From NCBI GenBank assembly GCA_030068145.1, contig JAPJBO010000080.1, positions 310,001 through 374,000 on the forward strand: a stretch of DNA of 64,000 nucleotides, given 5' to 3'. The DNA comes from Diplonema papillatum (lineage: Eukaryota; Euglenozoa; Diplonemea; Diplonemida; Diplonemidae). Both the position numbers and the translations under genes were made by a program. The notes under the pieces were generated by a model. It did not search any database and was not told the origin of the DNA. It saw only the letters and a list, made by a program, of their open reading frames with translations. Positions 9,234 to 21,831 of the stretch are shown piece after piece. Numbering within the stretch: position 1 is the first letter of the stretch; every line of letters begins with the position of its first letter.

Positions 9234-9900
9234 TGTATGCCCTGCGGAACAGCCGGAATCTCGGCCTAGCGGGGCTGAGTTCAGGTACGGTGCCCACTGT
9301 AAATAAGAGGACGCATTGCTGAAGTGCTGCGTCGGCGACGTTTGCTTTTCGTGCCGCGTCTGATGACGACCTGCCGACTTGCGTTTAATGTACTGGAGGT
9401 TCGTTAAAGACCGCCTGGCCGTGTGCTAGGCGTAGTTTAAGGTTGTACTGATCTACAAACAACCACTTACGAGCTTGTCAACCCCACCGATTTTCTACCT
9501 TCTTTCCCCCTCCCCCTTTTCGACGTTGATGTTGACTAACGGTTAGGTCGGACCCTTCCCCGGTGAACATCCCATGAAAGTAACAGTGTTGACTTAGACC
9601 GATACGGGCTACATGGCAACCCCTGCTCAACATGTATGCACGTGGGGGGCCCAGGGCCACATTCATTGCGAATGTGTTCGTGGTGTCGGTCGCAGAAGTC
9701 TTTTGTTTTGGCTAGCCAAAGAGAGAAAAAGAGCGAAAGAGTACGTACAGTAGTGAGTAGAGAAGAGAACGAGTGTAAAAGAAAGGAGGTAGCACGGACT
9801 ACCAGGCCAGCGGAGACCACCGCAAAAAGAAATTTTCTTTCCCCTACTTCATCCCACAAAACCATCACCAACAACAACGACCCCCCCCCCCCCCCCCCCC
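9234..9900. other. no gene; R16 fragment at 9595-9690
   Basis: The block with ACCGATACGGGCTACATGGC and ATGTATGCACGTGGGGGGCC matches 55495-55650. A 19-C run lies at about 9882-9900. No coding frame is supported. Confidence 0.45.
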
Positions 9901-9901
9901 T

Positions 9902-9995
9902 TTGTAGCCCGCACGAAACGCAAATAAATTGGTTGAATGTCGGGCGTAAGCACTCAAGCAAAAACGGCCCACCCAACTACTTAAAGTTGCATTGT
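9902..9995 (+). mobile_element. MITE R2 fragment
   Basis: Central R2 sequence only (TGTAGCCCGCACGAAACGCA, GGGCGTAAGCACTCAA). The stretch from 9996 to 10309 shows nothing I can name. Confidence 0.45.
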
Positions 9996-10309
9996 TGCTC
10001 CTGGCCCCATAGAAAACACAGCTGCAAAGACCACCCAACAGACGAACCATCAGGTGCCAGCCATACCCACACTCAAGGAAACACCCGTTTACCGTACAGA
10101 CAAAAAAATACGGATCCTCACAACTCGAAACAGGCAAAAAAGAATAGGCGTGTGTTTCTTTGTACGTGCCGGGGGAGGACTAGCCTGTTAGTGATTGATA
10201 TAGGGACATCGAAATATCCCCGGGCGGTGGAAAGATATGTTCTTAGTACTATGAATCTTGCGGGTTGCCCTTCATTGTACTGCGAAGGCTAAAAAGGCGC
10301 AGGCAGCGT

Positions 10310-10430
10310 GTTTTTTTGTGTCTAACATGCATTTGTCAAGAACAAAAACAGATCGATGGCAGCAAACTATCCTCACTCCCGGTAGATGAACAAAACAGGT
10401 TTGAAGGAAGTGCGCACAAACAAAGGAAGC
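10310..10430. repeat. dispersed repeat R18 copy
   Basis: GATCGATGGCAGCA, GAACAAAACAGG and GGAAGTGCGCACAA are shared in order with 61745-61875. Confidence 0.5.
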
Positions 10431-10440
10431 GCCAGATCCG

Positions 10441-10716
10441 TTTTGTACATAAGCGCCAGCTTGAAAGGAAATGCTCGACGATGCTGCCCGACAAAGAACA
10501 GAAGGGATCCCCAAGTGCTGTAACTACCGAACCACGTGTTGAACGGACGTGGGGTCATGCGGGTTTACCCCTACACGACAAATCACACAAACACAAACAG
10601 GTCAAAGTCCTGAGTGAGAAAACAGCACACGTTGGTGTAAGCGAAGAACCAATCAGATTGTGTTTTCTATATTTCCTCCCTTCCATTCGGAGCCGAAGCA
10701 GCTACGTCGAGTATTT
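10441..10716 (+). mobile_element. MITE R3, near-complete copy
   Basis: Best uninterrupted R3 copy: left GTACATAAGCGCCAGCTTG, right GCAGCTACGTCGAGTATTTC. Length about 275 bp, non-coding, adjacent to an R17 fragment at 10780-10860. Confidence 0.75.
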
Positions 10717-11077
10717 CTGGGTGGTCAACCTGAAAATGAAAAAAAAATGTAAGGAGCTCCTTTTTTTTTTTGTTGCGTTGTCGTTTTCATCATCATTTCG
10801 GCCCGTCGATTGAGGCTGATCGTCCGTTACTTCGTTATTCAGTGCACACCTTCACTCCGGTAGTTGATCCCTCACTCTTCGTTGTTTTCTGTGGCGCCAA
10901 ACGCGTTTGTCATCGTGAAAGTGAGACGGTCGGCGTATCGTGCTGCTACCGGGACAATGGCCCACTTTCTATTGGTAACAACCTTGCTTGTATGCATCAA
11001 TAAGTGTCGGATGGCAGCGTGCTGTGCTAAATTACTCAACACAGGGTTTACACGCACGCACAAAACCAGGGATTTCA

Positions 11078-11200
11078 CATGTTTTGCGGACAACATGTGA
11101 AACAGCTTGTGGTCTCGTCACAATGGGAACAACAAGTGATTTCACATGATGTGCGGCAACATTTGAAACAACATGTCGTCCCGTGTACACACTGCACTCT
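11078..11200. repeat. ACATGT-rich repeat R11, copy 1
   Basis: Alternating TTTCACATG and AACATGTCGT blocks; a related stretch lies at 11676-11870. The preceding 10985-11075 matches part of the 286-bp tandem unit at 3103-3725. Confidence 0.5.
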
Positions 11201-11202
11201 AA

Positions 11203-11376
11203 TTAGTGGATTTCTAATTCTGCGGATCCTCCATGAATCACGAACCAATAATTCTTCTTTAAAATTTAACTTTTCTCAACCCCCCTCCATACCCAAGCCT
11301 CTACGGTTCTAATCCACAAATAGCGCTAAATCATTAATAGCTAATAATCTCTCCACAAATTAGATGACCACTAAAT
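11203..11376. mobile_element. AT-rich MITE candidate
   Basis: An AT-rich island in GC-balanced sequence. Its ends, AGTGGATTTCTAATTCTG and the complement of TTAGATGACCACT, are roughly 75-80% matching inverted repeats of about 24 bp. No target duplication was recognised. Confidence 0.35.
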
Positions 11377-11396
11377 GGAGGACCTCACGTTATATG

Positions 11397-11655
11397 AAGA
11401 AGAAAGAAGAAAAAGAAAAAGGCCGCTCCTGGTCCAGGAACGCGACGGTCAACCACAGCTTGCAAACCTTGAGTCGGAGGCAGCACATTGCCACAACCCC
11501 GTCCGCTCTGCCCTGTGGCTGACCGTCTCGACGAGCTTGTGTTCAGCGCGAGCGCCAAGCCCCATGGTGCGCCAAGCCTTGATGCTTTAGTTTGGGAAAT
11601 CAGTAGCCACTTGGCCCGTGGCTCTGCAATACCGCCGAACACGTGAAGCTTGTCA
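11397..11655. repeat. dispersed repeat R12, copy 1
   Basis: Starts with a GAAAAAGAAAAAGG purine run, then CCGCTCCTGGTCCAGGAACG, and ends near CCGAACACGTGAAGCTTG. Other copies at 12635-12915, 52225-52410 and 52457-52750; the last abuts the leader of a pectin lyase gene fragment. Confidence 0.7.
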
Positions 11656-11675
11656 CGCTATATGACCATTAATTT

Positions 11676-12197
11676 AGGTGCTGTGTGTACACAATGGAAA
11701 CAAGAAGCGGTTTCACATGTTTTGCGGCAACATGCGGAACAACATGTCGTCTCGTGTACGCACAAAGAAAACAACAAGTCGATTAGCACGTCTCGTGGAC
11801 AACCTGTGAAATGGCATGTGATCGCGTGTGTTAAAACTGCCTTTTCACATGTTGTGCAAACATGCGGGCCCGGGGTCGTGTGGGAGCAACCTTCCTGGGT
11901 GCCGACGGGGGGAAAAAACTTAGTTTAATGGTTAGGCAGAACACTGCCCGGGGCTTCCTACTCACGGGGGACCAAGGTAGGCACTCTCACACCTCAAAAT
12001 CGGACCAACCACAACAGGTGAAAAAGGGGCCAGCAGGCGCAAAGTCATCAGCTTGCACTGATTACGTCCCTGCCATTTTGTACACACCGCTCGTCGTTGC
12101 TACAGTAGTGTGCTGCCCAGTAAAACAGGGCTGCTACCAGCCTCTATGGAAAACCCCGACCCGCCCATGTAATTTGAGCATCTGGTAGGCCATCGAA
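11676..12197. other. R11 copy then sequence without a gene
   Basis: 11676-11870 repeats the TTTCACATG/AACATG pattern of R11. From 11871 to 12197 no repeat or coding frame is supported. Confidence 0.4.
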
Positions 12198-12238
12198 TTG
12201 CAGAAGCACGAGACTCACCAGGTCTCGTGCTTCTGCAA
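12198..12238. repeat. perfect 17-bp hairpin, 7-nt loop
   Basis: TTGCAGAAGCACGAGAC is followed by TCACCAG and the exact complement of the first arm. No run of T follows, so it is not an intrinsic-terminator form. Confidence 0.8.
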
Positions 12239-12469
12239 CCGAACGCACCAGCGGTATCTATTACAAGTGCTTTCATTGGGCGGCGGCTATTGCCCAACGG
12301 CTAGACTGACTCGACAATTGGCTGTGGGATAGAGCTTGGGAGACGGAAGTTCGTTCTCGGCAACAAGCGCCCGAATCCAAGCAATGTTTGTATGTTGGCC
12401 AGAGCGCCCGCTGCAGCACCAACTCCGGTGCCGCCACTCACTGTAGCAGAGCCGCAACCTGCAGCGCGC

Positions 12470-12595
12470 CTCCGTAGCGACTTACGCCCGCCGTAGCAGT
12501 GCGAAGAGAAGTGAGGAGACCGGAAACTCCCCGGAGAGATGGTCCCTGCACTCTAACTCGTCTCTCTCTCTCTCTCTCTGTTTGTTTAGCTAGAG
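12470..12595. repeat. dispersed repeat R13 with (TC)n tail, copy 1
   Basis: CGACTTACGCCCGCC, then CCGGAGAGATGGTCCCTGCA and a TC-rich tail. The same order occurs at 22480-22612, and its second half at 45318-45385; the ACGCCCGCC start is also at about 36800. Confidence 0.6.
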
Positions 12596-12634
12596 GAAGC
12601 AAAAAGTCGTGACACATAGTTGCTGTAGGTGTAG

Positions 12635-12915
12635 ATGAAGAAGGAAGAAAACGAAAAAAAGGCCGCTCCGGGTCCAGGAACGCGACGGTCAACCACAGCT
12701 TGCAAAGCTTGAGTCGGAGGCAGCACAGTGCTACAACCCCGTCCGCTCTGCCCTGTGGCTAACCGTCTGGACGACAGCGCAAGCGCTAAGCCCCAAGGTG
12801 CGCCGCGCCTTGATGCTTTAGTTTGGGAAATCGGTAGTCACTTCACCCGGAGGCCCTGCAGTACCGCCGAACACGTGAAGCTTGGCTCCCATGTAGCAGG
12901 CATTCCCTGGTATCC
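12635..12915. repeat. dispersed repeat R12, copy 2
   Basis: Same order of blocks as 11397-11655, followed by a long A-run at about 12931-12949. Confidence 0.7.
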
Positions 12916-13144
12916 TGGAAAAGAAGTAAGGAAAAAAAAAAAAAAAAAAGAGGAACCCTCCGTATTATTCCGGAGGGGGGGCGGCGGCGGCAACCGGTCC
13001 GTCCCACCCAAGAGGTCTGATCAAACTATTCCCTGCAGTATTCTTTTTGTCTTCTTTTTTTTTATGCATACGTTCACAAGCTTCCACCCTTCGTTACTAG
13101 TTTGCACAGCATGATTGAACTGCCAAAAATACCCAAAAATTGCA

Positions 13145-16100
13145 GACGGTGTTGACTTTGGATGACGTCTCAAGCGATGTACCAGCGTACTGGTATCTAA
13201 CTGAATGATGGCTCAAGCGATGTACCAGCGTACTGGTATCTAACTGAATGATGGCTCAAGCGATGTACCAGCGTACTGGTATCTAACTGAATGATGGCTC
13301 AAGCGATGTACCAGCGTACTGGTATCTAACTGAATGATGGCTCAAGCGATGTACCAGCGTACCGGGTTCACGTTGAATGATAGCTCAAGCGATCTCCAGC
13401 GTACTGGTATCTAACTGAATGATGGCTCAAGCGATGTACCAGCGTACCGGGTTCACGTTGAATGATAGCTCAAGCGATCTCCAGCGTACTGGTATCTAAC
13501 TGAATGATGGCTCCAGCGATGTACCAGCTTACGAGTACTACACTGGATGACGTCTCAAGCGATGTACCAGCGTACCGGGTTCACGTTGAATGATAGCTCA
13601 AGCGATCTCCAGCGTACTGGTATCTAACTGAATGATGGCTCAAGCGATGTACCAGCGTACCGGGTTCACGTTGAATGATAGCTCAAGCGATCTCCAGCGT
13701 ACTGGTATCTAGCTGAATGATGGCTCCAGCGATGTACCAGCGTACCGGGTTCACGTTGAATGATAGCTCAAGCGATCTCCAGCGTACTGGTATCTAGCTG
13801 AATGATGGCTCCAGCGATGTACCAGCGTACCGGGTTCACGTTGAATGATAGCTCAAGCGATCTCCAGCGTACTGGTATCTAACTGAATGATGGCTCAAGC
13901 GATGTACCAGCGTACCGGGTTCACGTTGAATGATAGCTCAAGCGATCTCCAGCGTACTGGTATCTAACTGAATGATGGCTCCAGCGATGTACCAGCTTAC
14001 GAGTACTACACTGGATGACGTCTCAAGCGATGTACCAGCGTACCGGGTTCACGTTGAATGATAGCTCAAGCGATCTCCAGCGTACTGGTATCTAACTGAA
14101 TGATGGCTCCAGCGATGTACCAGCTTACGAGTACTACACTGGATGACGTCTCAAGCGATGCACCAGCGTACCGGGTTCACGTTGAATGATAGCTCAAGCG
14201 ATCTCCAGCGTACTGGTATCTAACTGAATGATGGCTCCAGCGATGTACCAGCTTACGAGTACTACACTGGATGACGACGAGTACTACACTGGATGACGTC
14301 TCAAGCGATGCACCAGCGTACCGGGTTCACGTTGAATGATAGCTCAAGCGATCTCCAGCGTACTGGTATCTAACTGAATGATGGCTCCAGCGATGTACCA
14401 GCTTACGAGTACTACACTGGATGACGTCTCAAGCGATGTACCAGCGTACCGGGTTCACGTTGAATGATAGCTCAAGCGATCTCCAGCGTACTGGTATCTA
14501 ACTGAATGATGGCTCCAGCGATGTACCAGCTTACGAGTACTACACTGGATGACGTCTCAAGCGATGTACCAGCGTACCGGGTTCACGTTGAATGATAGCT
14601 CAAGCGATCTCCAGCGTACTGGTATCTAACTGAATGATGGCTCCAGCGATGTACCAGCTTACGAGTACTACACTGGATGACGTCTCAAGCGATGTACCAG
14701 CGTACCGGGTTCACGTTGAATGATAGCTCAAGCGATCTCCAGCGTACTGGTATCTAACTGAATGATGGCTCCAGCGATGTACCAGCTTACGAGTACTACA
14801 CTGGATGACGTCTCAAGCGATGTACCAGCGTACCGGGTTCACGTTGAATGATAGCTCAAGCGATCTCCAGCGTACTGGTATCTAACTGAATGATGGCTCC
14901 AGCGATGTACCAGCTTACGAGTACTACACTGGATGACGTCTCAAGCGATGTACCAGCGTACCGGGTTCACGTTGAATGATAGCTCAAGCGATCTCCAGCG
15001 TACTGGTATCTAACTGAATGATGGCTCCAGCGATGTACCAGCTTACGAGTACTACACTGGATGACGTCTCAAGCGATGTACCAGCGTACCGGGTTCACGT
15101 TGAATGATAGCTCAAGCGATCTCCAGCGTACTGGTATCTAACTGAATGATGGCTCCAGCGATGTACCAGCTTACGAGTACTACACTGGATGACGTCTCAA
15201 GCGATGTACCAGCGTACCGGGTTCACGTTGAATGATAGCTCAAGCGATCTCCAGCGTACTGGTATCTAACTGAATGATGGCTCCAGCGATGTACCAGCTT
15301 ACGAGTACTACACTGGATGACGTCTCAAGCGATGTACCAGCGTACCGGGTTCACGTTGAATGATAGCTCAAGCGATCTCCAGCGTACTGGTATCTAACTA
15401 AATGATGGCTCCAGCGATGTACCAGCTTACGAGTACTACACTGGATGACGTCTCAAGCGATGTACCAGCTTACGAGTATTACATTGGATGATGGCTCAAG
15501 CGATGTACCAGCGTACTGGGTGCACGTTGAATGATAGCTCAAGCGATCTCCAGCGTACTGGTATCTAACTGAATGATGGCTCCAGCGATGTACCAGCTTA
15601 CGAGTACTACACTGGATGACGTCTCAAGCGATGTACCAGCGTACCGGGTTCACGTTGAATGATAGCTCAAGCGATCTCCAGCGTACTGGTATCTAACTGA
15701 ATGATGGCTCCAGCGATGTACCAGCTTACGAGTACTACACTGGATGACGTCTCAAGCGATGTACCAGCGTACCGGGTTCACGTTGAATGATAGCTCAAGC
15801 GATCTCCAGCGTACTGGTATCTAACTAAATGATGGCTCCAGCGATGTACCAGCTTACGAGTACTACACTGGATGACGTCTCAAGCGATGTACCAGCTTAC
15901 GAGTATTACATTGGATGATGGCTCAAGCGATGTACCAGCGTACTGGGTGCACGTTGAATGATAGCTCAAGCGATCTCCAGCGTACTGGTATCTAACTGAA
16001 TGATGGCTCCAGCGATGTACCAGCTTACGAGTACTACACTGGATGACGTCTCAAGCGATGTACCAGCGTACCGGGTTCACGTTGAATGATAGCTCAAGCG

Positions 16101-17975
16101 ATCTCCAGCGTACTGGTATCTAACTGAATGATGGCTCCAGCGATGTACCAGCTTACGAGTACTACACTGGATGACGTCTCAAGCGATGTACCAGCGTACC
16201 GGGTTCACGTTGAATGATAGCTCAAGCGATCTCCAGCGTACTGGTATCTAACTAAATGATGGCTCCAGCGATGTACCAGCTTACGAGTACTACACTGGAT
16301 GACGTCTCAAGCGATGTACCAGCGTACCGGGTTCACGTTGAATGATAGCTCAAGCGATCTCCAGCGTACTGGTATCTAACTAAATGATGGCTCCAGCGAT
16401 GTACCAGCTTACGAGTACTACACTGGATGACGTCTCAAGCGATGTACCAGCTTACGAGTATTACATTGGATGATGGCTCAAGCGATGTACCAGCGTACCG
16501 GGTTCACGTTGAATGATAGCTCAAGCGATCTCCAGCGTACTGGTATCTAACTGAATGATGGCTCCAGCGATGTACCAGCTTACGAGTACTACACTGGATG
16601 ACGTCTCAAGCGATGTACCAGCGTACCGGGTTCACGTTGAATGATAGCTCAAGCGATCTCCAGCGTACTGGTATCTAACTAAATGATGGCTCCAGCGATG
16701 TACCAGCTTACGAGTACTACACTGGATGACGTCTCAAGCGATGTACCAGCTTACGAGTATTACATTGGATGATGGCTCAAGCGATGTACCAGCGTACCGG
16801 GTTCACGTTGAATGATAGCTCAAGCGATCTCCAGCGTACTGGTATCTAGCTGAATGATGGCTCCAGCGATGTACCAGCTTACGAGTACTACACTGGATGA
16901 CGTCTCAAGCGATGTACCAGCGTACCGGGTTCACGTTGAATGATAGCTCAAGCGATCTCCAGCGTACTGGTATCTAACTGAATGATGGCTCCAGCGATGT
17001 ACCAGCTTACGAGTACTACACTGGATGACGTCTCAAGCGATGTACCAGCGTACCGGGTTCACGTTGAATGATAGCTCAAGCGATCTCCAGCGTACTGGTA
17101 TCTAACTAAATGATGGCTCCAGCGATGTACCAGCTTACGAGTACTACACTGGATGACGTCTCAAGCGATGTACCAGCTTACGAGTATTACATTGGATGAT
17201 GGCTCAAGCGATGTACCAGCGTACTGGGTGCACGTTGAATGATAGCTCAAGCGATCTCCAGCGTACTGGTATCTAACTGAATGATGGCTCCAGCGATGTA
17301 CCAGCTTACGAGTACTACACTGGATGACGTCTCAAGCGATGTACCAGCTTACGAGTATTACATTGGATGATGGCTCAAGCGATGTACCAGCGTACTGGGT
17401 GCACGTTGAATGATAGCTCAAGCGATCTCCAGCGTACTGGTATCTAACTGAATGATGGCTCCAGCGATGTACCAGCTTACGAGTACTACACTGGATGATG
17501 GCTCAAGCGATGTACCAGCGTACTGGGTGCACGTTGAACGATGGCTCAAGCGATCCCCAGCGTACTGGTATCTAACCGAACGATGGCTCAAGCGATGTAC
17601 CAGCGTACGAGTCATCGCATTGGATGATGGCTCAAGCAATGTACCAGCACCGGGTTCACGTTGAATGATAGCTCAAGCGATTTCCAGCGTATCTAACTGA
17701 ATGATGGCTCCAGCGATGTACCAGCTTACGAGTTACACTGGATGATGGCTCCAGCGATGTACCAGCTTACGAGTATTACACTGGATGGCTCAAGCGATGT
17801 ACCAGCGTACTGGGTGCACGTTGAACGATGGCTCAAGCGATCCCCAGCGTACTGGTATCTAACTGAACGATGGCTCAAGCGATGTACCAGCGTACGAGTA
17901 TCACATTGGATGATGACTCAAGCGAACTAGTATCACATTGGATGATGTCTCAAGCGATGTACCAGCGATGTAGCG
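13145..17975. repeat. 43-bp satellite with 128-bp higher-order period
   Basis: About 4.8 kb of monomers built on CTCAAGCGATGTACCAG. Three monomer types alternate: CGTACTGGTATCTAACTGAA, CTTACGAGTACTACACTGGA and CGTACCGGGTTCACGTTGAA, with lengths about 43, 43 and 42, giving a 128-bp period (for example 14401, 14529, 14657). The first 250 bp and the last 500 bp are less ordered and more diverged, the centre nearly uniform, as expected from unequal exchange. No reading frame. Confidence 0.95.
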
Positions 17976-18085
17976 ATCTGCCCAAACACTAAACGAAGAG
18001 ACTTTCCCCCCCTCGGCCCGCAAGCACAAATTCGACGGCAGGACAGCGGCGGCAAGGGGAACGGGGAGCAGCGCAAGGGGAAGAG

Positions 18086-18349
18086 ATGCAAGGCAGCGAT
18101 TCGGCTGTACGCGTGTTGGCGTTGGCGGGCTTCGTCTGCGCGTCTGCGTGCTGCGCCTGCGGCCTGCGCAGGTGCTGGAAGGGACCTGAGCAGCACACGT
18201 ACGTCATTCAGCCGGGGGACCTCGATCGTGCCGAAGTGCCAGCCAAGGGCAGTTTGAAGGTGCTGCTAGAAGCAGACAGCGACATCAGCGACGAAGAAAT
18301 GGACGAGTTCATACGTGCGCGGGCTGCCGTCGCCAGCAGCACCCAGTGA
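18086..18349 (+). CDS. small unknown protein with N-terminal hydrophobic helix
   Basis: An 87-residue frame from ATG 18086 to TGA 18349. Residues 8-28 (VRVLALAGFVCASACCACGL) form one hydrophobic Cys-rich helix, a signal peptide or membrane anchor, followed by a polar tail with an acidic stretch (DSDISDEEMDEF, about 70-80). No family is recognised. It starts 110 bp after the satellite and its stop lies at the edge of the 152-bp tandem array, so the 3' end may have been cut by array growth. No promoter module precedes it. It may be a chance frame; the biased composition argues mildly for coding. Confidence 0.35.
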   Translation: MQGSDSAVRVLALAGFVCASACCACGLRRCWKGPEQHTYVIQPGDLDRAEVPAKGSLKVLLEADSDISDEEMDEFIRARAAVASSTQ

Positions 18350-18352
18350 AAC

Positions 18353-19560
18353 CTTGCCAGTCGTGAATTGCGAAGCGGACCCGTGGACACAACCGCAAGA
18401 GTCTTTTGGCTCTAACATCGGAGAACATGAGGACGCATCGAAAGAGTTTCGGAAAACATCTGCTCACAGCAGCAACGATTGGCCCTTTCTGACGTGCCTT
18501 TGCCTTTGCCAGTAGTGGATGCGAAACGGATCCATGGGTTCGACCGCAAGAGTCTTTCGACTCCAACATCGGAGAACATGAGGACGATTCGAAAGAGTTT
18601 CGGAAAACATCTGCTCACAGCAGCAACGATTGGCCCTTTGTGACGTGCCTTTGCCTTTGCCAGTTGTGGATGCGAAACGGATCCATGGGTTCGACCGCAA
18701 GAGTCTTTCGACTCCAACTTTGGAGAACATGAGGGCGCATTGAAAGAGTTCCGGGAGCATCTGCTCACAGGCAGCAACGGTTGGCCCTTGCTGACGTGCC
18801 TTTGGCCTTGCTAGTCGTGCATTGCGAAGCGGACCCGTGGACACAACCGCAAGAGTCTTTTGGCTCTAACATCGGAGAACATGACGACGCATTGAAAAAG
18901 TTTTGGAAAACATCTGCTCACAGCAGCAACGATTGGCCCTTTCTGACGTGCCTTTGCCTTTGCCAGTAGTGGATGCGAAACGGGCCCACGGGTTCGACCG
19001 CAAGAGTCTTCCGACTCCAACTTTGGAGAACAAGCGGGCGCATTGAAAGAGTTCCGGGAGCATGCTGCTCACAGGCAGCAACGGTTGGCCCTTGCTGACG
19101 TGCCTTTGCCTTTGCCAGTCGTGAATTGCGAAGCGGACCCGTTGACACAACCGCAAGAGTCTTTTGGCTCTAACATCGGAGCACGGGCGCATTGAAAGAA
19201 TTCCGAGAACATCTGCTCACAGGCAGCAGCGGTTGGCCCTTGCTGACGTGCCTTTGCCCTTGCCAGTCGTGAATTGCGAAGCGGACCCGTGGACACAACT
19301 GCAAGAGTCTTTTGGCTCTAACATCGGAGAACATGAGGACGCATTGAAAGAGTTTCGGAAACATCTGCTCACAGCAGCAACGATTGGCCCTTTCTGACGT
19401 GCCTTTGCCTTTGCCAGTAGTGAATTGCGAAACGAATCCACGGGTTCAACCGCAAGAGTCTTTCGGCTTTGACATCTGAGAACCTTGGAAAGAGTTTCGA
19501 GAACATCTGTTCACAGCAGCAACCTTAATCCCTTCTGATGTTTTTGCGACAACCAATTTT
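18353..19560. repeat. 152-bp tandem repeat, about eight copies
   Basis: Units begin at GCCAGTCGTGAATTGCGAAG-like sequence at about 18355, 18506, 18659, 18811, 18962, 19115, 19262 and 19413. Each holds CGCAAGAGTCTTT and ATCTGCTCACAGCAGCAACG. Two unit forms alternate (GCGGACCCGTGGACACAAC and ACGGATCCATGGGTTCGAC), so a longer period of about 304 bp is visible. Confidence 0.85.
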
Positions 19561-19664
19561 CTGCTTCCCTGGAGACAGTATTTGTTACAGGTAAAAAGAA
19601 CGTTGGCAGCGGTTTAACCAGGACGCATGCAGGTTAAATCGTACAAACAAAAAGGCCAACACAC

Positions 19665-19870
19665 AACACGTCCTGCTTGCAGATGATGTGACGCACAACG
19701 AAGTGTCTGACATTCGTCATGCACCCCCCACCACCAACCCGCCTCATCTGAAGGGACTGCTCGCGGATTTTGCGAAGAAACTAAGAGACACGATCCGGCG
19801 CGTCGCAAAGCGCGTGAAAGTTCTGTGCGAGGACCCGGACCAGAGCGCACACCGTGGGCAATCCAACCCT
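19665..19870 (+). pseudogene. second copy of the unknown family's C-terminal segment
   Basis: HVLLADDVTHNEVSDIRHA is followed by PPHLKGLLADFAKK and RVAKRVKVLCEDP, aligning with 1055-1250. The match ends before the stop seen in the first copy, and no N-terminal part precedes it. Confidence 0.5.
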
Positions 19871-20084
19871 CACGCCAATTCTGCTTGCTTGTCTAGACTT
19901 AGGAAGAGCCGACATCGAAACATGAAAAAGAACCTTCGCTGTGAACGTTTGCCAAGCCGGTTATCCCTAGTCTTTCAGCTCCATCCTCGGAGACCCCCCC
20001 GAAGGCCCATCGAAAAAGGCTCTGGGAACACTGCTCACAGCTCTTCTTCGCTCTAAAACGTTAAAATTCTTGTGGCGAATGCGC

Positions 20085-20572
20085 TCAAGCAAGCTTGTTA
20101 TATATGTGTGTGTGTTTAAGTTCAGGGTTTTGGGTGGGAAACGTCTATATCGAAGTATAGCCCACTTGTCACTTTCACCAGTCGGCTTTGAGTTTCCGAC
20201 ACGCTGCTTTTGGGTCCTGTGACTCCTCTCCGAAGGGTGAGTGGGGCGGGATCCTTCTGGGGAAGGATAAAGCGTGGGGCTGTCAGCTTCTCCATCCGGC
20301 ACTCGGCTCAAGATTCTGTTTTCATCTTGTAGCTGCAGGGGGTTGTCGGCCCCGTGCAACAGCTGAGTGTCTTCACACAGGCGGCACATCTCACCCGAGG
20401 ATGCGGCAAGCTCTCTCTGTGCGATGAGCTTGGCCTGACTAGCTGTTCCAAATTCCTGGTGCAAGCACCCGTCATGGCAGTCACTACCTGGGTCATAGTT
20501 TTGAGTCCTGTTCCGAGACTCGCTCGCACGGGGAAGTGGCGCGAATCACTTGTCGCCAAGCATTCTGCAATG
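20085..20572 (-). pseudogene. repeat-borne coding fragment R10, copy 2
   Basis: The minus strand reads CLHQEFGTASQAKLIAQREL, MCRLCEDTQLLHGA and DENRILSRVPDGEADSP, matching 3780-4020 in the same order. The element's (CA)n tail (GTGTGTGTGTTTAAGTTCAG on the plus strand) lies at about 20107-20126. No full-length gene remains. Confidence 0.45.
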
Positions 20573-20587
20573 CTGACGACTGCTACC

Positions 20588-20867
<280 letters not shown>

Positions 20868-21073
20868 ATCCTTCCTCCGTTCTAAGGACTTGTCGACGTC
20901 TCTGGAGGTCTCAGCTCCACTGGCTGTGGAGTTCAATGATGGGTACACGGTGATTCCAGCCTCAGAACCTGGACCTTAAAGCTGGACCTCACCGTGTAGA
21001 GAGTATAGCCCATTTATTATGTGTGTGTGTTAGATCTCAGTTGTGGGTAATCCCTGCGCGGAATATAGCCCAT

Positions 21074-21830
21074 TTTTTTACATAAGCGCCAGCTTGAAAG
21101 GAAGTGCTCGACGATGCTGCCCGACTCAGAACCGAAGGGATCCCATGTGCTGCAACTACCGAACCACGTGTTGAACGGACGTGAGGTCATGCGGGTCTAC
21201 CCGTACACGACAAATCTCACGAACACAACAGGTCAAAATCCTGAGAGAGAAAACAACACACGGTGGTGTAAGCGAAGAACAAAAGGGGATGAAGTGGAGC
21301 AGGGAGGCCTCGGTGGAGTGGGTGAAGCAGGCGACGGGGCTCCAAGTTTGCTAGGTGCAAGCGAAGAACAAAAGGGGATGAAGTGGAGCAGGGAGGCCGC
21401 GGTGGAGTGGGTGAAGCAGGCGACGGGGCTCCAAGTTTGCTAGGTGCAAGCGAAGAACAAAAGGGGATGAAGTGGAGCAGGGAGGCCTCGGTGGAGTGGG
21501 TGAAGCAGGCGACGGGGCTCCAAGTTTGCTAGGTGCAAGCGAAGAACAAAAGGGGATGAAGTGGAGCAGGGAGGCCTCGGTGGAGTGGGTGAAGCAGGCG
21601 ACGGGGCTCCAAGATTGCTAGGTGCAAGCGAAGAACAAAAGGGGATGAAGTGGAGCAGGGAGGCCTCGGTGGAGTGGGTGAAGCAGGCGACGGGGCTCCA
21701 AGTTCTGTCCGCTTTCCATTTTCGTCCGGACAATGGTCGGCTGCGGCCGATCATCTGGCGGGGGATGCCGGCGCATTGTATTTCCTCCCTTCCATTCGGA
21801 GTCGAAGCAGCCACGTCGAGTATTTCCGCC
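21074..21830 (+). mobile_element. MITE R3 enlarged by a minisatellite
   Basis: The R3 left end starts at 21077 (ACATAAGCGCCAGCTTG) and its right end (CACGTCGAGTATTT) at about 21813. At about 21265-21705, where R3 has GGTGTAAGCGAAGAACAAA, the sequence expands into an 89-bp tandem array. Confidence 0.7.
21265..21705. repeat. 89-bp minisatellite, five copies
   Basis: GGTGCAAGCGAAGAACAAAA begins units at about 21265, 21354, 21443, 21532 and 21621; copies are almost identical. The unit contains TGGAGCAGGGAGGCC and CGACGGGGCTCCAAG. Because 89 is not a multiple of three, no frame runs through consistently. Confidence 0.9.
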
Positions 21831-21831
21831 C

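Noticed and set aside
13145-17975. Possible CRISPR or integron-like array
   Set aside because: Monomers are contiguous and all related; no spacer sequence.
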